The notes under the pieces were generated by a model. The model worked only from the letters and a program-made list of their open reading frames with translations. It did not search any database and had not been told where the DNA came from. Positions 7,261 to 15,248 of a stretch of 28,750 bases of DNA are shown piece after piece (within the stretch, counting starts at the first letter, position 1; every line of letters starts with the position of its first letter). This DNA is from Fibrobacterota bacterium (GTDB lineage Bacteria; Fibrobacterota; Chitinivibrionia; Chitinivibrionales; Chitinispirillaceae), in the NCBI GenBank assembly GCA_023436205.1, contig JAEZKC010000063.1:1-28750 (forward strand), given 5' to 3'. The translations under genes and the position numbers were made by a program.

Positions 7261-8157
7261 ATGAGAGAAGAGATTGTACGATCCTTACTGGGTGTTTGCC
7301 TTAATATAAAGCATCAGGAGCGTTGCCTTGTCATCTGCGATGAGGAATCGCTGGATACCGCGAAAGTTTTCTGGAAGCACTCCGAAAACTGCTGCAGGGA
7401 GGCGCTCTTTTTGATGTTGTCAGATTTTAAAAAGGGGCAGCAGCTTTCATCCTGCATTCAGTCCTGGATCGGGCAGTTTGAGGTGGTGCAGGTTTTTTCC
7501 AGAAGCGAGCTCAATGAATCAGATTTTCGCTCTTTACAGATTAGTCGTACGCGAATTGCACTTTTTCCCTATGCCGCCGATGAACATTTCTTCAGTCAGC
7601 TGAGTACCGACTGGGTAAAGCATGGGACATTCACCCGCAAGTGTGCAGCACTGCTCGGTGCGGCAGAAGAGGTTAGAGTGAGGGATGGCTTTGGCACTGA
7701 TCTTTATTTCAAAGTGAATAGTCAGGCTCCGGCCAGTGTGAATGACGGGATTCTCAGTCGATATGGAACTGTTGGTTCTTATCCGGCCGGTTTTGTCGGA
7801 GTCAGGCCATTGCCCGGCACGGCCCAGGGGCTTCTGGCATTAAGGAATAATGACGCGGTCTGTCTGGTGGAGGTAAAGGATGGGCGGGCAGTGCGAATCA
7901 TGTCTGCATGTGAAGATGCAGTTCTTGAAAAGTTTATCAGAAGTCGGCTTGCCTCCCGGACACTGAGTTCTGTGGGAACCGGGACACTGGATTCTCTGCC
8001 GTCTTCCGGTACCGATCGCAGAGAAAAGGGGTTGGTGCACTGCGAGTTCGGGTTGTCCGAAGGGCTTGCGAAAAAATCGGTGAGTTGCTTTTTCTCCAAA
8101 GATGCAGATGTGTGGCTCGATGACCGGCTCTGGATAGAGAAGGGCAGCTATGTCTGA
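7261..8157 (+). CDS. M29-aminopeptidase-like protein, apparently lacking active-site residues
   Basis: A protein of about 298 residues. Fold hints to the M29 (AmpS/NicX-like) family are an N-terminal nucleotide-fold-like strand, CLVICDEESLDTAKVFW (residues about 21-37), a central EEVRVRDGFGTDLYF (the family's GTDLxF segment) and GSYPAGFVGVRPLPG, equivalent to the family's NxPAGEVxxxP segment. The metal-binding Glu of that segment (PAGE) is Phe here. The protein is about 100 residues shorter than active members, and the usual C-terminal His/Asp ligand region is not recognisable. It may be a non-catalytic derivative. ATG 7261 has GGTGA 5 bases upstream; ATG 7246 is an alternative. It follows tgt by 25 bases and overlaps the Smr gene by 8 bases, so it is almost certainly in one operon. 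Family assignment is tentative. Confidence 0.5.
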   Translation: MREEIVRSLLGVCLNIKHQERCLVICDEESLDTAKVFWKHSENCCREALFLMLSDFKKGQQLSSCIQSWIGQFEVVQVFSRSELNESDFRSLQISRTRIALFPYAADEHFFSQLSTDWVKHGTFTRKCAALLGAAEEVRVRDGFGTDLYFKVNSQAPASVNDGILSRYGTVGSYPAGFVGVRPLPGTAQGLLALRNNDAVCLVEVKDGRAVRIMSACEDAVLEKFIRSRLASRTLSSVGTGTLDSLPSSGTDRREKGLVHCEFGLSEGLAKKSVSCFFSKDADVWLDDRLWIEKGSYV

Positions 8158-8554
8158 GGGTGAGGGGAAAAGTGAGCGCCAGAAGAGGGTGGATCAGATA
8201 CTGGCGTATATTAAAGATCATGGTGTTATTGATAAAGACAAATCCCTGAGCTCTCAGTCGCCCAAAAAAGCAGTAAGGAATAAAGGCCGAAGTCGTTATA
8301 CGCTGGATCTTCACGGGTTGACTTCTGAAAAGGCAGCTTCTTTGCTGAGAAGAACTGTTGCAAGTTGCAAGAAGCGCGGTATAAGTGAGATTCTGGTTAT
8401 CCACGGATGGGGTCTTCACTCTCAGGACCTGCAGCCGGTGCTTAAAACGCTGGTCAGGGATATGCTGGAGCATGAGTTGCGGTATCAGATAAGGGGTTAT
8501 AGGGCGGCCAGACCTTCAGAGGGCGGGGAAGGGGCCACGGTGGTAAGGCTGTGA
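8150..8554 (+). CDS. Smr-domain protein
   Basis: A 134-residue protein made of a polar, basic 45-residue lead and one Smr domain (residues about 50-134). The hallmark motifs are LDLHGLTSEKA (52-62) and VIHGWGLHS (83-91, matching the HGxG nucleic-acid-binding loop), followed by the Gly-rich closing GGEGATVV (125-132). Smr domains occur in MutS2 and as stand-alone proteins, where they act as endonucleases or bind RNA and collided ribosomes. This is a stand-alone type. The start overlaps the preceding gene's stop by 8 bases, which implies translational coupling. A heptad repeat begins 2 bases behind the stop. Confidence 0.85.
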   Translation: MSEGEGKSERQKRVDQILAYIKDHGVIDKDKSLSSQSPKKAVRNKGRSRYTLDLHGLTSEKAASLLRRTVASCKKRGISEILVIHGWGLHSQDLQPVLKTLVRDMLEHELRYQIRGYRAARPSEGGEGATVVRL

Positions 8555-8555
8555 G

Positions 8556-8805
8556 AGGAATTGTTGAATGTTGATTGATGAATGTTGATTAACAGGATTA
8601 TGCCGCTTGCACTCATGAGATAGTGTTGGTTTTAAAATGGTACCCCCGCTCCGCTCATGCAGCCTGTCCTTCGATTCCTATCGTAGGAAGCGTAGGTCCT
8701 CCGGAGTCGAAGCATAACTCCCTTTTTATTCCTTGTTAACGGCGAAGACGCCTCGTAGTTCACCAGCTGCAATCCTCGCATACAGCATCATCGAAGATAG
8801 GCATA
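8556..8805 (+). repeat. Composite 3'-end repeat behind the Smr gene
   Basis: In order after the stop codon: a heptad array GAATTGTTGAATGTTGATTG... (8558-8592); GGATTATGCCGCTTGC (8595-8610), a near match to the reverse complement of 3782-3797 behind dxs; a hairpin unit on the opposite strand to the window's other copies (8644-8712), interrupted by about 25 extra bases containing a CCTATCGTAGG palindrome; then a distal block with GGCG-AAGA-CGCC (8741-8752) and CCTCGCAT-like sequence to about 8805. Order and polarity relative to the upstream gene match the element behind dxs. Confidence 0.7.
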
Positions 8806-8994
8806 AGAGTTTATTGATCACGATTTCAGGATAGGATTTTTTCAGGCAACGTCATCTGCTTCCCCTAAATAAACTCAAGAGTATTCGGTCTTCCCGGATT
8901 TATTGGCACATAATACCAGAAACATGTCGCTTTTTCAGAGCTTGAAAAACTATCCCACGGCCACCCGGGGCTGCGCGGAAGACTGCTGACCCCG

Positions 8995-9030
8995 GGCTGT
9001 CACATGCCGCGCCTTCAGCGCTTAAGAATG
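8995..9030 (-). repeat. Short GC-rich repeat, AGCGCTGAAGGCGCGG type
   Basis: The reverse complement of this stretch reads AAGCGCTGAAGGCGCGG followed by TGTGACAG. It matches 9549-9570 (AGCGCTGAAGGCGCGGTGTC) and, more loosely, 9640-9660 (CCTGAAGGGGCGGTGTCAC). It is part of a dispersed family in this gene-free region. Confidence 0.5.
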
Positions 9031-9264
9031 ATATTCCAGATCTCTTATCGTGACAGCTGCGCCATCCCTGACGGGTCGGGGTACTGCCTGAGGGCCGATG
9101 GGTCAGGTTATTGTGTGTAAGGTTCTTATATGTCTGTTTTTTTGAAAGCAAACCTATGAATCATCTGCCAATAATATTTTTTTCTATAAATACATTCCTT
9201 CTATGTAAGTAAAAGGTTTTGGATAAATTGACACACTACCGATTCTCAACCCTCGTTAAAAGGA

Positions 9265-9300
9265 ACCCTGCCCGCAGGGAGCGCAACGAAGTCAGCTCCC
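9265..9300. repeat. Adjacent small inverted repeats
   Basis: CCCTG-CCCG-CAGGG forms a compact 5-bp GC hairpin and is followed at once by GGAGC-(12 bases)-GCTCC. These are candidate RNA hairpins or repeat ends inside the gene-free region. There is no T-run after either, so neither is a classical terminator. Confidence 0.4.
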
Positions 9301-9396
9301 CGGTAGTAGTCACGATTGACGGATCCGGATCCCATGAGCATTCCACGCTTTCAGGTGTGCAGGAATAAGTAAAATATTAATCCCACGTGTCACCGT

Positions 9397-9478
9397 CCTT
9401 TCAGGTCTCCGGAGAAAAATCATTTGGTACGTATACCCAGGGCGACACGGAAGCCCACCTTCGCATTTCGGCGGACCG
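9397..9478 (+). repeat. Long direct repeat, copy 1
   Basis: About 80 bases that recur almost unchanged at 9700-9779. Both copies read GAGAAAAATCATTYGGTACG, then TATACCCAGGGCGACRCGGA, then AGCCCACCTTCGCATTTCGG, with only a few substitutions and one short gap near the left end. The spacing between copies is about 300 bases. Confidence 0.8.
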
Positions 9479-9548
9479 AAAACCTATCCATAAAAATATT
9501 CAGAATGTTTTCTGCGATTGAAATAGACGTGCTACCTTTTCAAAACAA

Positions 9549-9660
9549 ATGCAGCGCTGAAGGCGCGGTGTCATACTAGCCCAGGGTGGAGCCGTCCTCG
9601 GCGCAACCCTGGGTTAAGGTCCCCCCAAAACGTTCTTGAGCCCTGAAGGGGCGGTGTCAC
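9549..9660. repeat. Inverted CCCAGGG / CCCTGGG module with GAAGG-GCGGTGTCA flanks
   Basis: Contains AGCCCAGGGT at about 9580 and ACCCTGGGTT at about 9607, an inverted pair with a GGAGCCGTCCTC-type spacer, flanked by two direct copies of CTGAAGGxGCGGTGTCA (9555-9571 and 9641-9657). It lies between the two long direct repeats and appears to belong to the same repeat system. CCCAGGG/CCCTGGG intergenic repeats of this general look occur in many environmental bacterial genomes. Confidence 0.55.
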
Positions 9661-9699
9661 CCTAAAATGATATTCTGATTGAATCGAATAACGATTCGC

Positions 9700-9850
9700 C
9701 CTTTCAGGCTCGGAGAAAAATCATTCGGTACGTATACCCAGGGCGACGCGGAAGCCCACCTTCGCATTTCGGCGGACCTCAATGCTATGGTGGATTTCCG
9801 CTCTGCCCTGGGCTGGTATGAGACTGCCCCTTCGGGGCGGGGTCTCTTTT
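9700..9850 (+). repeat. Long direct repeat, copy 2, with inverted CCCAGGG / CCCTGGG arms
   Basis: Copy 2 of the 80-base repeat (9700-9779) continues into GCCCTGGGCTGGTATGAGAC and then CTGCCCCTTCGGGGCGGGG. CCCAGGGC at about 9738 and GCCCTGGG at about 9806 are inverted partners, and CCCC-TTC-GGGG at about 9829 is a tight hairpin. An open frame crosses this block, but its sequence is repeat-derived and unlike any protein family I know. Confidence 0.65.
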
Positions 9851-9939
9851 TGATTTCGGGAGAATGGTTCATTATCGGGACAGCATTGTGAAGATTATCC
9901 CGTTACGGTATATAGGCACTGTATCCTGTTCCGTAAATC

Positions 9940-10268
9940 GTGGTGGATAAACTCCGATGACTACTTTTGATGGAATTTCCTTGCGGGAGATGGTGCCAGT
10001 GACCTATAAGGCGTCTTCGCCGTTAATAAAAACACAAGGACTATACTTCGACTCCGGCGGACCTACGCTCTGCATGAGCGGAACGCGGCGGTATCTAAAG
10101 AACGGTGCGGCCTTTTAATCAACAATCAACAGTCATCAATCAACAATTCTCTTCTGATTATACTTCGACTTCGGCGGACCTACGCTCAGTATGAGCGGAG
10201 CGTGGCGGAATCACCTACGAAAGTCTTTCTCATCAATTAACATTCAACAATCATAAATCAACAATTCT
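9940..10268 (-). repeat. Composite 3'-end repeat behind the four-module surface protein gene
   Basis: Read from the gene's stop (leftward): heptads at about 10268-10231 beginning GAATTGTTGA, a hairpin unit (10208-10162), a second heptad array (10149-10118; ATCAACA x2, GTCATCA, ATCAACA on the plus strand), a second hairpin unit (10091-10047), then the distal block with GGCG-N4-CGCC (10009-10020) and TGGATAAACTCCGATGACTA (9941-9960). The modules and their order match those behind dxs and the Smr gene. Confidence 0.75.
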
Positions 10269-10272
10269 ATAA

Positions 10273-13215
10273 CTATTCAAGCCAGTCACTGCCGCCGCTC
10301 TTCACTATCCTCTGCTCGTTGCCGCTTTCAAGATCATACCAGAAAAGAGCTTTAGAACCATCGGCGTAAACCCGCGTGAATACCACTTTGCGCATGCTTT
10401 TGTAATGTACAAACCGTGGGCTGGTGTCACTCCAGTCTTTAATCATTGCCGTGAGCATGAGCTTGTCGAACCGTCCGTTGCTTATATCAACTTTATTCAG
10501 GTCAAGCACATTTACCCCGGAAGAGAATATAATCGTCCTGCTGTCGCTGCTCCAGCAGTAGTCATCCACATTCGCATTAAAGGTAATTTGCTTGTGCTCG
10601 GAGGTGATCCTGTCAATAAGCCACAGATCCATTTTTCCCCCGAAACTCTTTTGGTCAGACAGGTAGGCAATGTATTTGCCGTCAGGGCTGAAACGCGGCC
10701 TGACGTTGTCTGATTCGGAAACCGTCAATTTCATTGGTGAAGTGTTTACACTCGTATCAATGGCGAATACTTGCCATCTGCCCTCTTTGTTTGAGCTATA
10801 GAGAACCGTGGCTCCATCGGGTGAAAAGACGAGATCTTTTCTTACTGAGCTGTCTGAGGGAATCACCTGAATCATGTCATTCATATCTTTTCTGGTCTTA
10901 TAGATTGATCCCTCGTCGCTTCCGCTGTCACCGGCAATGAAGTAAAGATAGTCTCCCGATGGGGAAAAGAGCGCTTCTGTGACATTCTTGCCTTTTGCAA
11001 GCGATTTCCTTCTGAAGGTTTTCAGGTCCACCAGTTCAATGCAGCTGTTTTTCAGTTCCGGTTTTCCGTGCAGAAAAACCGCCTGACCGATGCGTGCGTT
11101 GAAGGTTGGCTTGCGGTACTCAAAAATCGCATTCCCCAGGGGAAACTCAGCCATCTTCTCCACCGCTTTGAGGAAAACCTGAGGTGCTCCGTTGCGGTCA
11201 GATACAAAGGGGAAGACGCCGGCTGCACTTTCCGTACCCGGAATAATCTCCGCTTTTTCCAGTTCAATGGTTGCGGTAACCAGGTTTGTTTTGTTCTCGA
11301 TTATGGAATCGGGAATGATCTCCTGAGTAATCGGGTAAAGTTTGTTCTCTGTAGAAAGCAGGTTCTTTTCCTCATCGAATCTCATTGTGAGACATCCAAG
11401 AAATTTGCCCTCACTCCCCGCAGAGAGAATCAGGGTGGAGCCGATTTTCATGGGAGCGGTGAATCTCTGGTCGAGGCTTCCGGAGATAATAATATCCAGA
11501 TCGGGAATGTTCTGCGCCAGTTTGGTTATCTCCTCCCAGTTCTCATGAACTACAGCCAGTTTCACATGAGAACGCTTTGCATCATTGCCCGAGAGCTGCT
11601 TCTTGATTTCCGCAACCGGTGAACTCATAGTCCAGGATGCATCATTGTTTTTCAGTGCGTTGGTGGCAATCGTGTTTACGACAAAGAATCTGTACCCCTC
11701 ATGCTCCACAACGGCTGATTTAACGAGAGAAAGCCCGGGCATTTTATCGATGTTGGTGATGACAAATGGCAGGATGCTAGTGGACGCTCCTAAAAAGCGC
11801 GCGATACCGTAATCAATTTCGCCTTCACCGGGGGCAAGTATGTCGTAGTTTACATGGTCATAATATTCCAGAGTCAGCCGGGAACGCAGTGGATGACTGG
11901 TTTTGTTTACACCGTTTCCCACATCAATGCAGAAACTCACCGGAAATGCTGATCGCAGTGAATTAATCAGTGCAGCCTGCCTGCTCAGTCCTCCCAGGGC
12001 GTCCGGTGATGGCGGGTAGGGGACCACCATGCCTCTGTTATTGCCGCTGTAAATAAGGGCGATTTCCCGCTTTTCCGAACGCAGCATTTCTGCACGTGCC
12101 TTGCTTAAGAGCGCATGTGCTTTCCAGTGGTTCGGGTCAAGCTTTAATGCTTTGACTGCCAATTTAGCTGTTTTTTCGAAATTATTACGCGTAAACTGAT
12201 ACTGGGCCGCTGAAAAGTAATCGTCGGCAGTTTTCCTTTTCCGCTCTTCAGCCTGCATGCGTATGTTGACAGCCCAGATGCTTCCGAAATCTTCCGAAGC
12301 CACCTTGTAGGCGGCATCCATGCCGTAGTTGCCTACCCGCACCCCCAGACCGTAGCTCAACCCCCCAATACTTGGGCTGTAACCGGCCATGTGTTCATAC
12401 CCCGCACGCCACAGAACCCAGTGACTGGTCTTAAGCTCGGTGCTTGCTCCTAAAACAAGTGGCTCATCAGCAGTTTTCTGTGCCCCCAGGCCAAGAGTAA
12501 CCCCCCAAAAGGAGGAGGTGTTCTGATCCAGAGGGGTATAATTGATGCTGGTGCCTATCTGAATGGGGAGGGGGTTGGAGATGTTGCTTGTGCCATAGCG
12601 AACTGGAAAACCTGCATTGAGGATATAACCTCTGGCACTAAGGTAGGGAAATGGTTGTGCGCGGATGTCTGCTCCGGCAGCAACGGTACGCCCGACATCG
12701 GTATCGAGCCTGCTTTCCACATACGAAAGATTCACTCCCACACTGAGCATTTCATTCATGAGTGAACGGGCGAAGCTTGTTCCAAGCGTGTACTCAAGGT
12801 AGGTGGGATCAGATACCGTTTCATCAATGGTCCGTGCATACTCGAATTTACCTGTGGAGATTGCTCTGAAATAAAAACCGAATGTGCCCGCATCGGGGAG
12901 TGGAAGTGCTGCTCCGGCGTATTCTGTCCGCAACCCCATCAACCATTCGATGTGGCTAATGGCGAACTGATCCCCTTTTGCGAGTGCGCTGTTGGCGGTA
13001 AACTGCGGCAGGTCGGTGGCATCCATGGCTCCTGCCGAGGAGACGCATCCACGAGAAAGAAGAGATGCCGATGCCGGGAGTGTGAGAAAGGAGAGGGTGG
13101 TGTTTCCTGCATCACGACCGTAAATGTCGGTCCACCAGTCTGCGACACCACCGTATCCGAAGGCTGGAAAAAGCAATATCCCGATAATCAGTATTCGAAA
13201 TGCAGTTTTTGGCAT
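10273..13215 (-). CDS. Four-module surface protein: PorV-like barrel, TPR, degenerate metallophosphoesterase, PD40 propeller
   Basis: A 980-residue exported protein with a hydrophobic signal segment at 6-20. Residues about 22-320 resemble PorV/PorQ-type outer-membrane barrels (LPASASLLSRG opening, alternating strands). Residues 328-375 look like TPR (ALKLDPNHWKAHALLSKA). Residues 383-640 resemble the UshA-like metallophosphoesterase fold, but its metal motifs are altered: DVGNGV (431-436) for DxGD, GEGEIDYG (463-470) for GNHExDxG, ISGSLDQ (577-583) for GHxH. From about 660 to the end there are TolB/PD40 propeller blades (FSPDGATVLYSS, FSPDGKYIAYLS). Enzyme activity is therefore doubtful. The start has no clear Shine-Dalgarno sequence, but a TATAAT lies 41 bases upstream. 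A similar toolkit of modules occurs in the operon at 16908-26999. Confidence 0.75.
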   Translation of the reverse strand: MPKTAFRILIIGILLFPAFGYGGVADWWTDIYGRDAGNTTLSFLTLPASASLLSRGCVSSAGAMDATDLPQFTANSALAKGDQFAISHIEWLMGLRTEYAGAALPLPDAGTFGFYFRAISTGKFEYARTIDETVSDPTYLEYTLGTSFARSLMNEMLSVGVNLSYVESRLDTDVGRTVAAGADIRAQPFPYLSARGYILNAGFPVRYGTSNISNPLPIQIGTSINYTPLDQNTSSFWGVTLGLGAQKTADEPLVLGASTELKTSHWVLWRAGYEHMAGYSPSIGGLSYGLGVRVGNYGMDAAYKVASEDFGSIWAVNIRMQAEERKRKTADDYFSAAQYQFTRNNFEKTAKLAVKALKLDPNHWKAHALLSKARAEMLRSEKREIALIYSGNNRGMVVPYPPSPDALGGLSRQAALINSLRSAFPVSFCIDVGNGVNKTSHPLRSRLTLEYYDHVNYDILAPGEGEIDYGIARFLGASTSILPFVITNIDKMPGLSLVKSAVVEHEGYRFFVVNTIATNALKNNDASWTMSSPVAEIKKQLSGNDAKRSHVKLAVVHENWEEITKLAQNIPDLDIIISGSLDQRFTAPMKIGSTLILSAGSEGKFLGCLTMRFDEEKNLLSTENKLYPITQEIIPDSIIENKTNLVTATIELEKAEIIPGTESAAGVFPFVSDRNGAPQVFLKAVEKMAEFPLGNAIFEYRKPTFNARIGQAVFLHGKPELKNSCIELVDLKTFRRKSLAKGKNVTEALFSPSGDYLYFIAGDSGSDEGSIYKTRKDMNDMIQVIPSDSSVRKDLVFSPDGATVLYSSNKEGRWQVFAIDTSVNTSPMKLTVSESDNVRPRFSPDGKYIAYLSDQKSFGGKMDLWLIDRITSEHKQITFNANVDDYCWSSDSRTIIFSSGVNVLDLNKVDISNGRFDKLMLTAMIKDWSDTSPRFVHYKSMRKVVFTRVYADGSKALFWYDLESGNEQRIVKSGGSDWLE

Positions 13216-13255
13216 AAGTAATAAGCATCATTGAATAGTTCAAGGTACTTATTAC

Positions 13256-13284
13256 ATTATATCGGTCGGGGGCAGGAAAGACAT
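13256..13284 (-). promoter_or_regulatory. Candidate promoter for the 10273-13215 gene
   Basis: On the minus strand a perfect TATAAT occupies 13261-13256, about 41 bases before the ATG. At the expected 17-base spacing the -35 is weak (ATGTCT). It lies in the 90-base gap behind the radical SAM gene, which allows independent transcription. Confidence 0.4.
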
Positions 13285-13305
13285 TAGAAAAGAGCGGTTT
13301 AAGCC

Positions 13306-14238
13306 CTATTCAATGCAGTAATATTTTCTCCCCTCCACCAGTTTTTCCACCACATGCACCTTTTTGAGGGCTGCTTCCAATAACTTCTGGCTCTCATTGA
13401 TGGTGGTTCCGGTGGTTACCGCTACATCCTCCACGGTGGAGGGGCGACGTTTAAGGAGAGAAAGCAGAGTTTCTTCCTTGTTGCTGTAAATGCCTGCAGG
13501 CGATAGTGGCAGATTGCGTGAGATGATCTCCACCGGAAGCGGCATGAGCTGCCCGGCGATGCTTGAGAGCTGCTCCGCTGAGGCCGGTTTGAGCCAGGAG
13601 CAGGTGCCGGGACGGTCGAGACTGTTGAGCTGCACGCGGGTGGGATTTATCTGCGTAATTGCCTCTTTAAACCTCTGAATCTCTTCCGGAGTGTCGTTAA
13701 TGCCGGGTACGATAAAGACCTCAAGCCAGATCTGGCCTTTAAATTCTTTCGAGAGAGCGGTTAATCCGTCTATCATATCTTTACAATTGATGTGAGACAC
13801 CGGCTTGTTGACCTTTTCGAAAACCTCATCGCTCACCGCGTCAAGAGAGGGAAGGATAAGATCGCACTGCAGCACTTCGCTGCGCACCTGCACAGAAGAG
13901 AAAAGGGTACTGTTTGTCAGAAGGGCCACCTTTTTTGAAGGATAATGGCTCTTCAGGTAACCCACAAGCTGTCCGAGACCTGAATGGAGTGTCGGTTCAC
14001 CACTTCCACCGAAAGTGACATAATCTATCTCGGGGTTCTGCGAGAGATAATCGTTGAGTTCTGCGATGATTTCGTTTACCGGAGCATACTCCCGACGTTC
14101 AAGAGTGTGCTGGGTGGTCGCACCGCATTCGCAGTAGATGCAATCAAGGGAGCAGGTCTTGAACTGCACCATATCTATTCCAAGAGACATCCCCAGTCTG
14201 CGGGAGCGGACCGGTCCGAAGAGATATTTGTATTTCAT
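13306..14238 (-). CDS. Radical SAM protein of the COG0731 (TYW1-like) type with C-terminal winged helix
   Basis: A 310-residue protein. It begins FGPVRSRRLGMSLGIDM, the typical lead of COG0731-type radical SAM proteins, and then has the cluster motif C29-xxx-C33-xx-C36 (CSLDCIYC). SAM-binding GG region: VTFGGSGEPTLH (residues about 94-105). The last 60 residues (LLSLLKRRPSTVEDVAVTTG and on) look like a winged-helix domain. Relatives of TYW1 modify tRNA, but the substrate of these short bacterial forms is not established to my knowledge. ATG 14236-14238 was chosen over one nine codons upstream because AGGAAA lies about 6 bases before it and homology begins there. It is divergent from tcdA across 169 bases. 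Confidence 0.85.
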   Translation of the reverse strand: MKYKYLFGPVRSRRLGMSLGIDMVQFKTCSLDCIYCECGATTQHTLERREYAPVNEIIAELNDYLSQNPEIDYVTFGGSGEPTLHSGLGQLVGYLKSHYPSKKVALLTNSTLFSSVQVRSEVLQCDLILPSLDAVSDEVFEKVNKPVSHINCKDMIDGLTALSKEFKGQIWLEVFIVPGINDTPEEIQRFKEAITQINPTRVQLNSLDRPGTCSWLKPASAEQLSSIAGQLMPLPVEIISRNLPLSPAGIYSNKEETLLSLLKRRPSTVEDVAVTTGTTINESQKLLEAALKKVHVVEKLVEGRKYYCIE

Positions 14239-14266
14239 AGTGGTTTCCTGTGCAAAAGGGATCATA

Positions 14267-14296
14267 AAAATACGTGTAATACCGCTGAATGTTCAA
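14267..14296 (-). promoter_or_regulatory. Candidate promoter for the radical SAM gene
   Basis: On the minus strand TTGAAC (14296-14291) and TATTTT (14272-14267) are separated by 18 bases. The -10 ends about 28 bases before the ATG, leaving a short leader with the ribosome binding site. The fit is reasonable but not perfect. Confidence 0.4.
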
Positions 14297-14407
14297 AAAA
14301 AGTGTGAAAAAGACAGGTCGATTGTGGTCAAAACTCAAAATAGGATCACCTTTTGGCCGTAATTGAACACAACCTGATTTATTTTCTAGCCTTGAAAGGA
14401 GCGGATA

Positions 14408-15247
14408 GTGTCCTCAACCAATGCGTTTCACAGGCTTGAGCTGCTGGTGGGTGAAGAGTCCATAAAGGAACTTGCCAAAGCTCGAGTCATTCTGTTCGGA
14501 GTAGGTGGAGTGGGCAGCTGGTGTGCTGAGGCTCTGGTGCGCTCCGGGATACACAACCTGACTATTGTGGATTCTGATCTTGTTTGCATCACCAACTCCA
14601 ACCGTCAGGTGCAGGCCACATCTCTTTCTGTGGGGAAAGTCAAGGTGACGGAGCTTGCCCGCAGACTTCGGGAGATTAACCCTGAGGCTCAGATCACTTC
14701 CTTGCAGAAGATTTACGACCGCACTACCGCTGCTGAATTCGACTTGTCGCAGTATGACTATGTCATAGATGCCATCGATAGTCTTTCAAGTAAAGTTGAA
14801 CTGATTATGAATGCATCTGCATCAGGAACGGTGCTTTTTTCCGCCCTGGGTGCATCTGCAAAGCTTGATCCTACCCGTATCCGCATTAGTTCCATCTGGA
14901 AATCCAACAAGTGCCCACTGGGCAGACTCGTGAGAAAACGATTACGCCAGCGTGGTTATAAAGGTGATTTCCTCTGTATCTGGAGTGATGAACAGCTGGA
15001 TGGCTATGAAAAAGAATCCACCTGCGGTACCGGAGCCTGTGTTTGCCCCAAAACTGTTAACAGTGCAGATCAGGATGACGCCGCGTTTGCACACGAATGG
15101 TGCAGCAGTAAAAAGAAAATTAACGGATCTGCTGTTCATATCACCGGCACGTTCGGTTTTATGCTCTCAGGACTTGTCATTCAGGATATAGAATCACGAA
15201 ACCGAAACAGGGATGCGGTTTCTCTTCCCCAACCTGCCGAAGTGTAA
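14408..15247 (+). CDS. tcdA: tRNA threonylcarbamoyladenosine dehydratase (ThiF/E1-like)
   Basis: A 279-residue E1-like ATP-dependent enzyme that converts t6A37 of tRNA to its cyclic form ct6A. Visible features are the nucleotide-binding Rossmann motif FGVGGVGSW (30-38), VDSD...TNSNRQVQA (54-70, with the conserved NRQ), the DAIDS segment, and the LGRLVRKRLR and CGTGACVCPKT regions typical of TcdA/CsdL/YgdL. ThiF or MoeB would normally keep two CxxC zinc pairs, and I do not see these. The start is GTG 14408 with AAAGGAG 6 bases upstream. It is the first gene of a tight operon: the next start follows its stop by one base. Confidence 0.88.
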   Translation: MSSTNAFHRLELLVGEESIKELAKARVILFGVGGVGSWCAEALVRSGIHNLTIVDSDLVCITNSNRQVQATSLSVGKVKVTELARRLREINPEAQITSLQKIYDRTTAAEFDLSQYDYVIDAIDSLSSKVELIMNASASGTVLFSALGASAKLDPTRIRISSIWKSNKCPLGRLVRKRLRQRGYKGDFLCIWSDEQLDGYEKESTCGTGACVCPKTVNSADQDDAAFAHEWCSSKKKINGSAVHITGTFGFMLSGLVIQDIESRNRNRDAVSLPQPAEV

Positions 15248-15248
15248 G

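Larger units (their letters stand above)
8555..10272. other. 1.7-kb gene-free, repeat-filled region
   Basis: No open frame here shows protein-family resemblance; the short frames are fragments running through repeats. The region contains two composite 3'-end elements facing each other (about 8556-8805 behind the Smr gene and about 9940-10268 behind the minus-strand fusion gene). Between them is a different set of GC-rich repeats at about 8995-9860. An AT-rich tract lies near 9160-9240. I see no transposase, RNA gene or CRISPR array. Confidence 0.7.

Noticed and set aside
9657..9891. Two overlapping short open frames on both strands in the gene-free region
   Set aside because: Both run through the 80-base direct repeat and its CCCAGGG/CCCTGGG arms; the protein sequences resemble no family.
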